Of a DNA stretch of 63,156 bases, positions 47,415-57,420 are shown piece after piece. The translations under genes were made by a program, and so were the position numbers. This DNA comes from Thermovibrio sp. (lineage in GTDB: Bacteria; Aquificota; Desulfurobacteriia; Desulfurobacteriales; Desulfurobacteriaceae), in contig QOAO01000006.1 in assembly GCA_003978105.1 (NCBI GenBank), forward strand, positions 1 through 63,156, given 5' to 3'. The notes under the pieces were generated by a model. The model searched no databases. It saw only the letters and a program-made list of their open reading frames with translations, and was not told the DNA's origin. Numbering within the stretch: the first letter of the stretch is position 1; every line of letters begins with the position of its first letter.

Positions 47415-48035
47415 ATGAAGAAGAAAATAGACCTTACCCTCTACGCAATAACCGATGAGAGGTTCCACAATAAAGAAAACATGTACGGATCTGTTGAAAG
47501 GGCTATTTTAGGTGGAGTCACTGTAGTTCAGTACAGAGCAAAGAAAAAAACGGCCTGTGAAATGTACGAAGAAGCCCTTTTGGTAAGGGAAGTTACAAGA
47601 AAATATCACGTTCCCTTTATAGTGAACGATAGATTGGACCTTGCCCTTTCAGTAAATGCTGATGGAGTTCACGTAGGCCAGACAGATTTACCTATTCATG
47701 CTATTAGAAGAATTGTAGGAAGTGAATTCATAGTTGGACTTTCTACGCATAATTTAGAACAGGTTAAAAGGGCTAATGAGGAAGGTTTAGCGGACTATTT
47801 AGGATTTGGTCCTGTCTTTCCCACAACCACAAAGGAAAATCCAGACCCTGTTACGGGGATTGAGAATCTATGTAAAGCTGTTGAAATTTCAAAAATTCCC
47901 ATTGTTGCAATAGGTGGAATAAACTCTTCAAATATCTCTGAGGTTTTAAAGTGTAAACCTACTGGAGTTGCAGTTGTTAGAGCTCTCTTTGAAAAGGGAG
48001 ATCCCTACGAGAATGCAAAAATCTTAAGGAAATGA
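47415..48035 (+). CDS. thiE: Thiamine-phosphate synthase
   Basis: Joins HMP-PP and the thiazole phosphate in vitamin B1 synthesis. TIM-barrel motifs: VVQYRAKKKT, PFIVNDRLDLALSVNADGVHVGQ, YLGFGPVFPTTTKE and IVAIGGIN. The long ORF starting at 47316 would run through tRNA-Val, so I begin at ATG 47415, with GGAAAG just upstream; ATG 47403 is an alternative. The product has about 206 residues. The membrane gene overlaps its stop by 4 nt. Confidence 0.92.
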   Translation: MKKKIDLTLYAITDERFHNKENMYGSVERAILGGVTVVQYRAKKKTACEMYEEALLVREVTRKYHVPFIVNDRLDLALSVNADGVHVGQTDLPIHAIRRIVGSEFIVGLSTHNLEQVKRANEEGLADYLGFGPVFPTTTKENPDPVTGIENLCKAVEISKIPIVAIGGINSSNISEVLKCKPTGVAVVRALFEKGDPYENAKILRK

Positions 48036-49288
48036 AGGATAGATTACTAACTATTGGAAATAAACTTATAATCTTAAGTACATTCCTCTTTGCAATTTCG
48101 ATACCTACCTCTATTGCCTTGGATGGTATATCTGCTGGAATAGGTTTATTGGGATTAATGATTGTTCTTTTATTTAAAGACTATAAAAATTTCCCTCCTT
48201 TAAAACCTCTTATTTTTCTACTTATACCTGAAATTTTGAGTTCTTTAATTTCTTTTCTGAAGGAAATCTTTAAAACCGATTTAAATCATAAACTTACATC
48301 ATACTTTGTAGTATACAAAACCCTTGAGGAAAATAGACATTTTCTAAGAAAAATAATCTTTCTTCTATCCATTTCCTCTCTAATTCTCTCTTTCTCTGTA
48401 ATATTTCAAGCCTTTACATGGCAAAACATAAAACATGTTAATATACATCAGCTATCTTTCCATTTAAATCCAATAGGTGCTTGGGGGCTTTTAAACAATA
48501 CACTAACGGCAGCAGGTGTTATTTTCCTTTTACTCTTTCTATTTTTTGGTTTTTTCTTACAGTATAAAAACTATTACTATTTATTTATATCTTGCTTTTT
48601 AATTGTTGCATTAATATTAACAGAAAGTCGTTCTTATTGGTTGGGGTCATTTTTTTCTTTCTTACTCTTATCAATCCTGCTTTTTAAAAGGTATTGGAAA
48701 TTTCTAATTGCTTTCTGGGGAATAGTGACTATCAGTACCTTTTTGCTGTTCCAAATACCTAACTTAAAAGACAGACTATACAGTATAACTAATACAAAAA
48801 CAAACTGGAGTAACGTTGACAGGTTAATGCTATGGAAATCGCATATAAAAGCCTTTATTTATGATTATTCAACCCTTGAAAAGCTGATTGGTGCAGGCTA
48901 CAAGGCTTCAGATTATGCCTGGAAGAGATTCCCTGAAAGTTATAAAGGAATAGTTAAAACAGAACCACCTAAAAATTTAAAGATTCATTTTCATGGAGGT
49001 TTAACCCATAATATTTATCTTAAATTCTTAACGAAGTACGGTATATTAGGATTAATTGGATATTTAAGTTTCTGGTTTTTAATTTTTAAAGAAAATTTAA
49101 AAACCTTAAGAACCCATCCTCAATTGCTACCTATTATATCCTCTTTAATATCCTGTTATTTTGGTTTTTTGGTCGCAGGACTCTTTGAAAATAACTTTAC
49201 TGATTCAGAAATTAAGTATGCTATTATGTTTATTTTGGGGCTGAACTTCTTTATTGTGAATCATAAGGTTTCTTTACTTGATAAGTAA
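48032..49288 (+). CDS. O-antigen ligase/polymerase-like membrane protein
   Basis: About ten hydrophobic segments and a large periplasmic loop containing THNIYLKFLTKYGILG, the Wzy_C (O-antigen ligase) signature. The 418 residues fit WaaL/Wzy relatives, which attach or polymerise O-antigen on the periplasmic side of the inner membrane. Base composition is clearly more A+T-rich than the neighbours. Its end overlaps the convergent glycosyltransferase by 15 nt. Confidence 0.78.
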   Translation: MKDRLLTIGNKLIILSTFLFAISIPTSIALDGISAGIGLLGLMIVLLFKDYKNFPPLKPLIFLLIPEILSSLISFLKEIFKTDLNHKLTSYFVVYKTLEENRHFLRKIIFLLSISSLILSFSVIFQAFTWQNIKHVNIHQLSFHLNPIGAWGLLNNTLTAAGVIFLLLFLFFGFFLQYKNYYYLFISCFLIVALILTESRSYWLGSFFSFLLLSILLFKRYWKFLIAFWGIVTISTFLLFQIPNLKDRLYSITNTKTNWSNVDRLMLWKSHIKAFIYDYSTLEKLIGAGYKASDYAWKRFPESYKGIVKTEPPKNLKIHFHGGLTHNIYLKFLTKYGILGLIGYLSFWFLIFKENLKTLRTHPQLLPIISSLISCYFGFLVAGLFENNFTDSEIKYAIMFILGLNFFIVNHKVSLLDK

Positions 49289-50395
49289 ACTTTTTTCTGC
49301 TTCTTTAACATAAAGTTGAAACATTTTCTTATCATCAAGAAACTTATTGGCGGAAAAATCAGGTTTAAAATTCATAGTTTTCATTATACATTTAGCTAAT
49401 TCATTGGAATTAATAGCATTTAGTAGAAAACCATTCTTTCCTGAAACTACAAAATCTTTTGAGCCTGTATTTTTTGAAACAATTACTGGAACATGCATTG
49501 ATAAAGCTTCAGTTACAACATTCCCAAAGGAATCGTAGAAGGATGGATGAGCTAAACAATCTATTACAGTGTAAAAGTCCTCCATCTTTTTTACCCTTCC
49601 TAGAAAATGAACTCTTTCTCTTACTTTTAAACCTTCAGCAAGTTTTAGGTATTTTCTAGGATTTCTACCTCCAGCTACAATAAGATGTACATTATTTGGC
49701 AGTTTTTTTAGGGCTTCGATAATGTGATTAAGACCTTTCAACTTAAAGTTACTTGAGGCAAAACCTATGACAAAAATCTCTTTACTAATGTTTAAATTTT
49801 TCCTTAGTCTTTTTTTGTTTAATTTTCTATAATTATAATTAAACTTGATAGTATCAACACTGTTAGGTATAACAGACACTTTCCTCTGAAAAGTATCTCC
49901 ATAGTATTCTTTAATTTCCTCTTTAACTTGTTTTGAGATAGCTATTATCCTCTTTGAAGAAAGTAAAACTTTTTTCTCTAAAGTTGGCATATAAACGTTA
50001 ATTGGATTTAGAAATCTTGTAAATCTCTTTTTAATCCTATCTAAGCCCCTATAAGCCTCTATCGATTTTTTTAAAAAACCTAAATGCGTTCCGCCACCTG
50101 CTCTAAATACGTGGCAGTTTTGAACTCTATTAAATGAAAAGTTTACTATGTTGTGGTTTTCTTTTTCTTGTAAATATTTATTAACCAAATAGTTAAATGA
50201 GTGTGCTTTTAAAAATCTTCCTAACTTTAAAATCGGTAACTCCAAAACTTTTCCTGAGAAATCAGATTCCTCCCTTTTAAAACATAGAACTTCTTCAAGC
50301 AATCCTGATTGGTAGAGAAACTTAGAAAATCGAAAAGCTATGGATTCTGCTCCTCCATACTGGGAAAATTTACCTATAATTACTCTTATCTTCAT
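49274..50395 (-). CDS. Glycosyltransferase family 4, LPS-core WaaG-like
   Basis: GT-B fold. The N-terminal CHVFRAGGGTHLGFL matches the RAGGG-H motif of WaaG/RfaG-type LPS core glucosyltransferases. The C-terminal donor-binding region has ISKEIFVIGFASSNFKLKGLN and DCLAHPSFYDSFGNVVTEAL with the EX7E-like pattern. ATG 50395 (MKIRVIIG) is chosen over TTG 50404, neither having a strong ribosome site. About 373 residues. Probably adds a sugar to the LPS core at the cytoplasmic face. Confidence 0.78.
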   Translation of the reverse strand: MKIRVIIGKFSQYGGAESIAFRFSKFLYQSGLLEEVLCFKREESDFSGKVLELPILKLGRFLKAHSFNYLVNKYLQEKENHNIVNFSFNRVQNCHVFRAGGGTHLGFLKKSIEAYRGLDRIKKRFTRFLNPINVYMPTLEKKVLLSSKRIIAISKQVKEEIKEYYGDTFQRKVSVIPNSVDTIKFNYNYRKLNKKRLRKNLNISKEIFVIGFASSNFKLKGLNHIIEALKKLPNNVHLIVAGGRNPRKYLKLAEGLKVRERVHFLGRVKKMEDFYTVIDCLAHPSFYDSFGNVVTEALSMHVPVIVSKNTGSKDFVVSGKNGFLLNAINSNELAKCIMKTMNFKPDFSANKFLDDKKMFQLYVKEAEKSLLIK

Positions 50396-50427
50396 AACAG
50401 CCAAAAATTTAAGTCGAGGAGAAATTT

Positions 50428-51531
50428 TTGAAAGTAGTTTTTATTGTTGGTGGCCTCCCATTTGGAGGAATTGAAAATTTACTGTTTGATGTATCCAAAG
50501 AGTTAATAAAAAGAAATTTTAGATTTAAAATTATTAATATATCAGGAACAGGTAGCAAGCTACAGGAATTTTTGAATGCTGGAATCTCTATTATCAATTT
50601 AAATAAAAATCTGAAAACCTTAAAAACTTATAGATTGGATACTGCCTTTAAACTTAGGAAATTATTAAAAAAAATTTCTCCAAATATAGTACACTCTATG
50701 CAGTTTTCTGCTGATTATTTCTCCCGAATTTCTTCTCTATCTATCAATACAAAAATTATTACTCATATACACAATATAAAACGGGAACACAGAATAGAAA
50801 GAAGGATTCTTAATAAATTTTTATCTTTAAGAACTGATATTTTCCTTTCCGTATCTAAAGAAGTTTTTAGAATTGTTGAAAAAGAACATAATTTATTTTC
50901 GAAGCCTCATTACATTCTCTACAATGGAGTGGACTTTTCAAAATTTAAAGTGAAAACAAGATTTAGATTAGATAGTTCATTTAAGTATATAGTTTGTGTA
51001 GGTCGCCTTGTTAAACAGAAGAACTTCGACATAGCTATAAAAGCTTTCTCCCTTATAGAAAAGGAACTTCCAAATACCAAACTGTTAATTGTTGGAGAGG
51101 GTAAAGAGAAAGAAAAGCTTAAAAACCTTGCCAAGTTTTTAAATCTATCAAATAAAGTCATATTTACAGGATATAGAAGTGATGTTCCTGGAATACTCAA
51201 ACAATCTCACGTTCTCTTAATGCCATCAGAATATGAGGGATTAGGAATAGCACATCTTGAAGCGATGTACGCCGGTTTACCTGCGGTTATCTCTCCAAAT
51301 GTACCGTCAAAGGAAATAGCTTCAAACTGTAGTTTTATTGTTCCTATAAATCCAAAGGATATAGCAAATGCTGTAAAAAGGCTATTATCAGATGAAAATC
51401 TCTACAAAGAACTATCAGAAAAAGCTAAAGAAACTGCCAAAAATTACTCAATAGAAAACTATGTTAACAAACTTATTGATTTGTATAATGGAACTTTAAC
51501 AGGAAAATTACCTGATAGGAAGGTACTTTAA
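50428..51531 (+). CDS. Glycosyltransferase family 4
   Basis: GT-B retaining glycosyltransferase. The N-terminal Gly-rich loop GGLPFGGIENLLFD, VCVGRLVKQKNFDIAIKAF and LMPSEYEGLGIAHLEAMYAGLP (EX7E motif) are visible. TTG 50428 is used with GAGGAG upstream. The 367-residue protein is one of four glycosyltransferases in this 10-kb surface polysaccharide region; its sugar donor is unknown. A+T-rich like the two preceding genes. Confidence 0.82.
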   Translation: MKVVFIVGGLPFGGIENLLFDVSKELIKRNFRFKIINISGTGSKLQEFLNAGISIINLNKNLKTLKTYRLDTAFKLRKLLKKISPNIVHSMQFSADYFSRISSLSINTKIITHIHNIKREHRIERRILNKFLSLRTDIFLSVSKEVFRIVEKEHNLFSKPHYILYNGVDFSKFKVKTRFRLDSSFKYIVCVGRLVKQKNFDIAIKAFSLIEKELPNTKLLIVGEGKEKEKLKNLAKFLNLSNKVIFTGYRSDVPGILKQSHVLLMPSEYEGLGIAHLEAMYAGLPAVISPNVPSKEIASNCSFIVPINPKDIANAVKRLLSDENLYKELSEKAKETAKNYSIENYVNKLIDLYNGTLTGKLPDRKVL

Positions 51532-52346
51532 TGGGATTTATTGTTTTTCTTTACCATAGAGTTCATCCAGAATTTGGGCTTTCTCCTAAGATGTTTAGAA
51601 AACAGATGGAATTTTTAAAAAATCACTTTAACTTAATTAAACTTGAAAACTTACAGGACTCTAAAAAGTTCCCTTCAGCTATGATAACTTTTGATGATGG
51701 ATTCTCAGACTTTCTATTCTATGCCTTCCCCATCTTAAAGGAACTCTCCATTCCAGCAGTTCTCTTTGTTTCACCCGATAGGATTTTGGATACTAAAGGG
51801 ATAAGGACATCAGCTGACGATTCTAACGTTTCAACTTACGATGCCTTTAAGAATTCATTTTTGAGAGAAGACAACTCTCCTTTTTTGTCGTGGGGAGAGC
51901 TCAGCTACTTAGAGTCAACAGGGCTTGTTTCCGTAGAGTCGCACGGACTTACCCACAGAGCAGTTTTAGGAGAAGGAAAGCCTTATAAAGAGGGTAAAGA
52001 CTGGAGAATATTTTCTTTACCGGAGGATGAGAGGAAAAGAGTAAAGGAGGGAACCAAACTTACGAGTATTTTGGTTTCGGACCATAAAGAGGCCGAAAGG
52101 GAATTAAAGCTCTCTAAGGAGATTTTGGAGGAGAAATTAAAGAAAAAGGTAAGGGCTCTCGCATGGCCCTGGGGAATTTTCAGTGAAAAAGCAGTTAAAA
52201 TTGCCAGGAGTTTAGGTTACGAGTTTTGTTTTACAACGGAAAGGGGATTTAATAGAGGTAACTATTGCAGAATAAAGAGACTTGCAGTTGGTAATAAAAA
52301 GGGTATGTTTTGGTTTAGAACTCGCAGCTTACTTTACTCTCTGTAG
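51531..52346 (+). CDS. Polysaccharide deacetylase family protein
   Basis: NodB-fold carbohydrate esterase. ITFDDGFSDFLFYAFP supplies the TFDDG motif, SHGLTHRAVLG the HxxxH metal site, and ALAWPWGIFSE resembles the later conserved loop. The 271 residues fit. It overlaps the preceding glycosyltransferase by one base and probably modifies the same surface glycan. No signal peptide is evident. Confidence 0.82.
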   Translation: MGFIVFLYHRVHPEFGLSPKMFRKQMEFLKNHFNLIKLENLQDSKKFPSAMITFDDGFSDFLFYAFPILKELSIPAVLFVSPDRILDTKGIRTSADDSNVSTYDAFKNSFLREDNSPFLSWGELSYLESTGLVSVESHGLTHRAVLGEGKPYKEGKDWRIFSLPEDERKRVKEGTKLTSILVSDHKEAERELKLSKEILEEKLKKKVRALAWPWGIFSEKAVKIARSLGYEFCFTTERGFNRGNYCRIKRLAVGNKKGMFWFRTRSLLYSL

Positions 52347-52355
52347 GGAGAAAGG

Positions 52356-54086
52356 GTGAAGGAATTTCCATTTTGGATTTTTCGCTACTTAAAACCTATG
52401 AAGTTTCTTGTAGTTGTTGCCGTTATTACCCTTATTCTAAATGCCCTTATAACTTCGTATTTGGCTTACTTCGTTAAGGTTGTTGTTAACTCTGTTTTTG
52501 TTGAGAAAAATGAGAGAATGATAAGTGTAATTCCGCTAATTCTGATTTTTCTCGTCTTCCTTAAAGGGGTAGTCTTTTTTGTTAACTACTACAGTATGTC
52601 CTATATAGGACAAAGGGTTATAGCCTTTTTGAGGGAGGAGCTCTATGAGAAGGTAATATCCTTACCACTTGAAGTATTTCTAAAGGAACCTCCAGGTTCC
52701 TTTATTTCAAGAATACTCAACGATACATCGCTCCTTCAGGACTTTACGACAAGGCAGATTGCCACATTCTTTAGAAACACTCTTACAGCTATAGGTCTTG
52801 TAGGAGTTGTTTTCTATCAGGACTTTCAGTTAGCGGTTTTGGGCTTTTTGGGACTTCCTTTAATCGGATACGTTATTTCAAGAATAGGAAAGAGAATAAA
52901 GAAATACACAGATAGGATGCAGGATAAACTAATAGTTGTTACAGAGCACCTTTTTGAGGCCGTAAAGAACATAAGGGAAATAAAACTCTTTAGCTTGGAA
53001 AAAAAACTTTCGGAGTCTTTCAAGAGGGATAACGATAGGTACATAAAAGAGTTTATGAAGATAAAGAGAACGGAGGCAATATATCCTCCTATAGTTGAGC
53101 TGACCGGAGCACTCATCGTTGGATTTTTAATTTTCTACGGGGGTAAGAGGGTTTTAACTGGAGAAACAACAGCAGGGGCTTTTTTCTCTTTCATTATAGC
53201 TTTAATAATGGCCTACGAGCCAATAAGGAAGTTGGGGCAGAACTACAATAGAATTCAGCAATCCATAACTGTAGCCAAGAGAATAAGGTCCGTTCTTTCT
53301 ATTCCCAGTGAGTATGAGCTTAAAGATGGGGATTTAGAAATTAAGGGAGATGTAAAAAGAATTGAGTTTAAATCAGTTTCCTTTAGGTATCCAAATTCTG
53401 AAAGGAGAGTTTTAGAAAATATATCTTGCCTGTTTGAAAAGGGAAAGAAGTACGCCATTGTAGGGCGTTCCGGCAGTGGAAAGTCAACACTTGCAAGTCT
53501 GATTCCAAGGTTCTACGACCCAACAGAAGGAAGGATTGAGGTTAATGGGGTAGAGCTTAAGAGATTAAAGTTAGTCCCTTACAGGAAAAAAATAGGAATG
53601 GTTTCCCAGGAAATTATTCTCTTTAGGGGAACTGTAAGGGAAAACATAGCAATAGGAAAACCAGATGCAACACTTGAAGAGATTGTTGAAGCAGCTAAGG
53701 TAGCAAACATACACAACGACATTATTTCACTTCCAAACGGTTACGATACTCTAATAGGGGAAGGGGGAGTTCTCTTTTCTGGAGGACAGAGGCAGAGGAT
53801 AGCAATCGCAAGGGCAGTTTTGAAAAATCCTGATGTTTTAATTTTAGACGAGGCAACAAGTGCTCTCGACTCTGAAACAGAGAAGGCAATCCAGAGGGCA
53901 ATTGATAAGATGTTTAAAGATAGGATTTTAATAACAATAGCCCATAGGCTATCAACCGTTTTGGACAGTGATGAGATTCTCTTTATAAAGAATGGAAAAT
54001 TCCTCGGAAAAGGGAAGCACGAGGAGCTCTACGAAAAACTCCCTGATTACAGGAAATTAGTTGATATGCAGTTCTTAACCGGTTAG
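52356..54086 (+). CDS. MsbA-like ABC exporter (fused permease-ATPase)
   Basis: Six-helix transmembrane domain followed by an ABC ATPase. Walker A GRSGSGKST, Q-loop VSQEIILF, signature FSGGQRQRIAIARA, Walker B VLILDEATSALD and the H-loop IAHRLST are all present. At 576 residues it is a half-transporter of MsbA type, which as a homodimer flips lipid A-core or a lipid-linked glycan. GTG start with GGGAG upstream. Position beside glycan genes supports an LPS role. Confidence 0.87.
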   Translation: MKEFPFWIFRYLKPMKFLVVVAVITLILNALITSYLAYFVKVVVNSVFVEKNERMISVIPLILIFLVFLKGVVFFVNYYSMSYIGQRVIAFLREELYEKVISLPLEVFLKEPPGSFISRILNDTSLLQDFTTRQIATFFRNTLTAIGLVGVVFYQDFQLAVLGFLGLPLIGYVISRIGKRIKKYTDRMQDKLIVVTEHLFEAVKNIREIKLFSLEKKLSESFKRDNDRYIKEFMKIKRTEAIYPPIVELTGALIVGFLIFYGGKRVLTGETTAGAFFSFIIALIMAYEPIRKLGQNYNRIQQSITVAKRIRSVLSIPSEYELKDGDLEIKGDVKRIEFKSVSFRYPNSERRVLENISCLFEKGKKYAIVGRSGSGKSTLASLIPRFYDPTEGRIEVNGVELKRLKLVPYRKKIGMVSQEIILFRGTVRENIAIGKPDATLEEIVEAAKVANIHNDIISLPNGYDTLIGEGGVLFSGGQRQRIAIARAVLKNPDVLILDEATSALDSETEKAIQRAIDKMFKDRILITIAHRLSTVLDSDEILFIKNGKFLGKGKHEELYEKLPDYRKLVDMQFLTG

Positions 54087-54974
54087 CTCTAAAATGACCC
54101 TCTTAACATCGTTCACTTCGGGAAACTTTCCATTTCCGTAAACCTCTTTTACCAAGGGAATTGGTGGAAACCAGCCTGAGTGTTTTCTGTCTATGACAAC
54201 TGTTTTTGTTCCTACTGAAACGGATAAGTGAGAAGCAAATGAGTTTAGACCTATAAAGAAAAGAGCTCCCTTAATAACAGATGCAGATTCTCCTATAGAG
54301 AGAGCTCTCTCTGGAATTATAGTTCCCCGAAGGTTCTTGTATTTTTTTATCTCCTCCTCTTCACCTTTTCCGTAGAGAAGAACTGTTTTAATACCAAATT
54401 CTCTATGAATAAAGGAAATAATTTCCTTGAAATTTTTAACTTCCCACATTTTTTCCCTCTTTCTCGCAGTTGGAACTATTACTGCATACTTGTCGAGTTT
54501 TAAATTTTTTACTGGCTTAAAGTTGTAAAATTCTGGTAAGTAATCTTGATAGTTTCTAACCTTTACTCCCAATCCCTCAAGGAGTTTAATTCTTTCCCAG
54601 GCAGTGTATCCTCTGTTTTCCCATTCAATAGGTATGTTGTATCCAATTTCAAAATTTTTTTTCTTAAAGGCAATTCTCATTGGAGAAAGGGAAAACAGCG
54701 TAATTCTTCTTGACCTACCTGTTCTTTGAACGTCTATTACTGCATCGTACCTGTTTCTTAATGTAGTTAAAACAGCTCTAACTTCTCCAACTATCCCTTC
54801 ACTCAACGTTAGTATTTTGTCCATGTAGGGATTTCCAAGAACGATACTCTTGCCAATCTCTGATGTTAGAAAGTGAACCTCAACACTTGAAAGGTTTTCC
54901 TTGAGAGCTCTGGACAGAGGTGTTGAAAGTAAAACGTCTCCCAACTGCCTTATCTGAATTACTAAAACTTTCAT
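54075..54974 (-). CDS. Glycosyltransferase family 9 (heptosyltransferase-like)
   Basis: MKVLVIQIRQLGDVLLSTPL is the family N-terminus of ADP-heptose:LPS heptosyltransferases (GT9). The C-terminal region has FIGLNSFASHLSVSVGTKTVVI, where GT9 enzymes bind the donor. The 299 residues are slightly short for the family. It overlaps the 3' end of the ABC exporter by 12 nt, convergent, and is divergent from the next glycosyltransferase. Probably builds the inner LPS core. Confidence 0.83.
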   Translation of the reverse strand: MKVLVIQIRQLGDVLLSTPLSRALKENLSSVEVHFLTSEIGKSIVLGNPYMDKILTLSEGIVGEVRAVLTTLRNRYDAVIDVQRTGRSRRITLFSLSPMRIAFKKKNFEIGYNIPIEWENRGYTAWERIKLLEGLGVKVRNYQDYLPEFYNFKPVKNLKLDKYAVIVPTARKREKMWEVKNFKEIISFIHREFGIKTVLLYGKGEEEEIKKYKNLRGTIIPERALSIGESASVIKGALFFIGLNSFASHLSVSVGTKTVVIDRKHSGWFPPIPLVKEVYGNGKFPEVNDVKRVILELTG

Positions 54975-55034
54975 TTTAAATTCCTTTAACTATAATACTT
55001 GAGTCTCAGAAATATATAACTTTGGGTTTAGAAA

Positions 55035-56114
55035 ATGAAAATTTTACAGGCTACCACTGCAAGGGGTTGGAGCGGTGGAACTGAACAGTGTTTACTCCTT
55101 GCTAAGTACATGAACAGACTTAGAGTTAAAACTGATATTCTGTGTTTTAGGGAAACGGAGTTAGAGAGAAGAGCAAGGAAAGAGGGAATAGATGTCTGCT
55201 ACTTTCCGAATACTAAAAAGTTCAGTATTAGAGAGGCAAGGAAACTCTCAAAAATAGTTTCCCAGTACGACATTGTTAATACACACATTTCAAAGGCTCA
55301 CTGGTTTGTTTGGTTATCAACCTTTTTCTTAAAAAAGAGACCTAAAATTATTTACACGAGAAGGGTTCCCTATCCGATTTCAAAATTTTCTCTCATATCT
55401 AAGTACAATATAAGGACGGATGCAATCGTTTCCGTATCTCCTAAAATTTACGAAACGCTAAAAAAGGTAAAACTACTAAGGAAAAAGATCTACTACATTC
55501 CATCAGGTGTTGAACTCGAAAGGTTCAATCCTGGATTGGAAGGGAAAGTGGATAGAAAAGAGTTTGGAATTTCTGAAAACTCCTTGGTCTTAACAAACGT
55601 AGGAAATTTTTCCGAGGTAAAGGGACATCACATTTTAATTCCCGCATTTAAGAGATTTAGAGAAAGGTATAAAAATACCTATTTACTCTTAGTCGGTAGG
55701 GATACAAAAAGTGAAGGGTGTTTCTCTCTGATAAAAAAATTTGGACTGGAAAAGTTTGTTATTCCCTTAGGATTTAGAAGGGATGTACCTGATATTCTTA
55801 GAATTACAGATATTTTCGTCTTCCCCTCCATAAACGAAGGAATAGCCGGTTCCCTTCTTCAGGCTATGGCCATGAGAAAGGTCGTCGTTGCCTCTTACGT
55901 TGGGGGTATAAGGAGTTATTTAAAACACAAAGAGAACGGAATAGCAGTTGAGCCGGGAAGTGTTAATTCTCTCTACGGAGGTCTTTTAAAAGCTGTTGAA
56001 AATTTAAGAAATGAAAAATTAAAGGAGGAAGCAAGGAAAACCGCAGAGAAATTTGATATAAAGAGGGTTACAGAGGAAACGTTAAAACTGTACAGGGAGA
56101 TACTAAATGGCTAA
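55035..56114 (+). CDS. Glycosyltransferase family 4
   Basis: GT-B retaining transferase. TTARGWSGGTEQCLLLAKYM at the N-terminus, SVSPKIYETLKK, LTNVGNFSEVKGHHILIPAF and FVFPSINEGIAGSLLQAMAM (EX7E-like) in the donor-binding half. The 359-residue protein overlaps the next gene by 8 nt, linking it to the UDP-sugar dehydrogenase. Donor and acceptor unknown. Confidence 0.8.
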   Translation: MKILQATTARGWSGGTEQCLLLAKYMNRLRVKTDILCFRETELERRARKEGIDVCYFPNTKKFSIREARKLSKIVSQYDIVNTHISKAHWFVWLSTFFLKKRPKIIYTRRVPYPISKFSLISKYNIRTDAIVSVSPKIYETLKKVKLLRKKIYYIPSGVELERFNPGLEGKVDRKEFGISENSLVLTNVGNFSEVKGHHILIPAFKRFRERYKNTYLLLVGRDTKSEGCFSLIKKFGLEKFVIPLGFRRDVPDILRITDIFVFPSINEGIAGSLLQAMAMRKVVVASYVGGIRSYLKHKENGIAVEPGSVNSLYGGLLKAVENLRNEKLKEEARKTAEKFDIKRVTEETLKLYREILNG

Positions 56115-57420
56115 GGTTCCAAACTTTAAAGAGTTTTTAGAAGGAAAGGAAAAGATATGCGTTGTAGGTCTTGGTTATGTAGGTCTTCCACTTGCTGTCC
56201 TTTTGGGGAAGAGATTTAACGTTGTAGGTTTTGACATAGACGAAGAGAGAGTTTCAGAGCTCCAGAGAAACTACGATAGAACGGGAGAGATATCTGAAGA
56301 GGAACTTAAAAACTCTAAAGTTGATTACACAACAAATCCTGAGAAAATATCGGACTGTAGCTTGGTAATTGTTACTGTTCCAACCCCCATTGATGTTCAT
56401 AAAATTCCCGATTTGAGACCTGTGAAGTCAGCAACCAGGACAGTTGGAAGGTACATGAAACCTAAAACTGTTGTTGTTTATGAGTCGACAGTTTATCCAG
56501 GAGTTACCGAGGAAATCTGTGTTCCAATTTTGGAAAAGGAGAGTGGCCTTAAGTGGAGGGAGGACTTTTTTGTTGGTTACTCTCCTGAGAGGGTCAATCC
56601 TGGAGATAAAAAGCACACCATAGATAAGATAGTGAAGGTCGTTTCCGGAGATACTCCTGAAACGGCAGAGCTCCTTGAGAAAATCTACGGCTCTGTAATT
56701 GAGGCCGGTGTCCATAGAGCTCCAAACATAAAAACTGCCGAAGCTGCAAAGGTAATAGAGAACACTCAGAGGGATTTAAACATAGCCCTTATGAACGAGT
56801 TAGCATTGATTTTCCACAGAATGGGGATAGATACAAGGGACGTTCTTGATGCGGCAGGAACAAAGTGGAACTTTCTCAAGTTTGAACCTGGACTTGTAGG
56901 AGGCCACTGTATTGGTGTTGACCCTTACTACTTAACCTTTAAAGCTCAGGAGATTGGCTACCATCCCGAAGTAATACTGGCAGGTAGGAGAATTAACGAT
57001 TCAATGGGAAAGTTCGTTGCTGAAAGTGCCGTTAAGCTTATGATAAAGGAAGGAAAGCAAATTTTAGACTCGAAGGTTTTGATTTTAGGTATTACATTTA
57101 AGGAAAATATAAGGGATGTTAGAAATACAAGGATTGTTGACATATACAATGAACTCCTCTCATACGGAGTTCAGCCTTTTATTTATGACCCCTACGCCTA
57201 CCCAGAAGAGGTTAAGAGGGAGTACGGAATAGAACTGATAGGGAGCCCGCAGGAGGAAGCTCCCTACGATGCCGTTATAGTTGCAGTTAAACACGACCAG
57301 TTTAAGGGACTAAAGCCAGAGTTTTTTGAATCAATATCAAAATCAAGACCGATTGTTTTGGACGTCAAGGGTATTTATAATAGGGAGGAATTTAAGAACT
57401 TAATTCTATGGAGGCTTTGA
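56107..57420 (+). CDS. UDP-N-acetylhexosamine 6-dehydrogenase-like nucleotide-sugar dehydrogenase
   Basis: Oxidises a UDP-HexNAc to the uronic acid, as WbpA/TviB/WecC do. NAD-binding VVGLGYVGLPLAVLLG, TPIDVHKIPDLR, ESTVYPGVTEE, the catalytic-Cys motif GGHCIGVDPYYL and LGITFKENIRDVRNTR are family motifs. It has 437 residues. The DxHKIPDL and GVDPYYL patterns favour the UDP-HexNAc group over UDP-glucose dehydrogenase. It suggests the surface glycan contains a HexNAc-uronic acid. Confidence 0.88.
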   Translation: MAKVPNFKEFLEGKEKICVVGLGYVGLPLAVLLGKRFNVVGFDIDEERVSELQRNYDRTGEISEEELKNSKVDYTTNPEKISDCSLVIVTVPTPIDVHKIPDLRPVKSATRTVGRYMKPKTVVVYESTVYPGVTEEICVPILEKESGLKWREDFFVGYSPERVNPGDKKHTIDKIVKVVSGDTPETAELLEKIYGSVIEAGVHRAPNIKTAEAAKVIENTQRDLNIALMNELALIFHRMGIDTRDVLDAAGTKWNFLKFEPGLVGGHCIGVDPYYLTFKAQEIGYHPEVILAGRRINDSMGKFVAESAVKLMIKEGKQILDSKVLILGITFKENIRDVRNTRIVDIYNELLSYGVQPFIYDPYAYPEEVKREYGIELIGSPQEEAPYDAVIVAVKHDQFKGLKPEFFESISKSRPIVLDVKGIYNREEFKNLILWRL

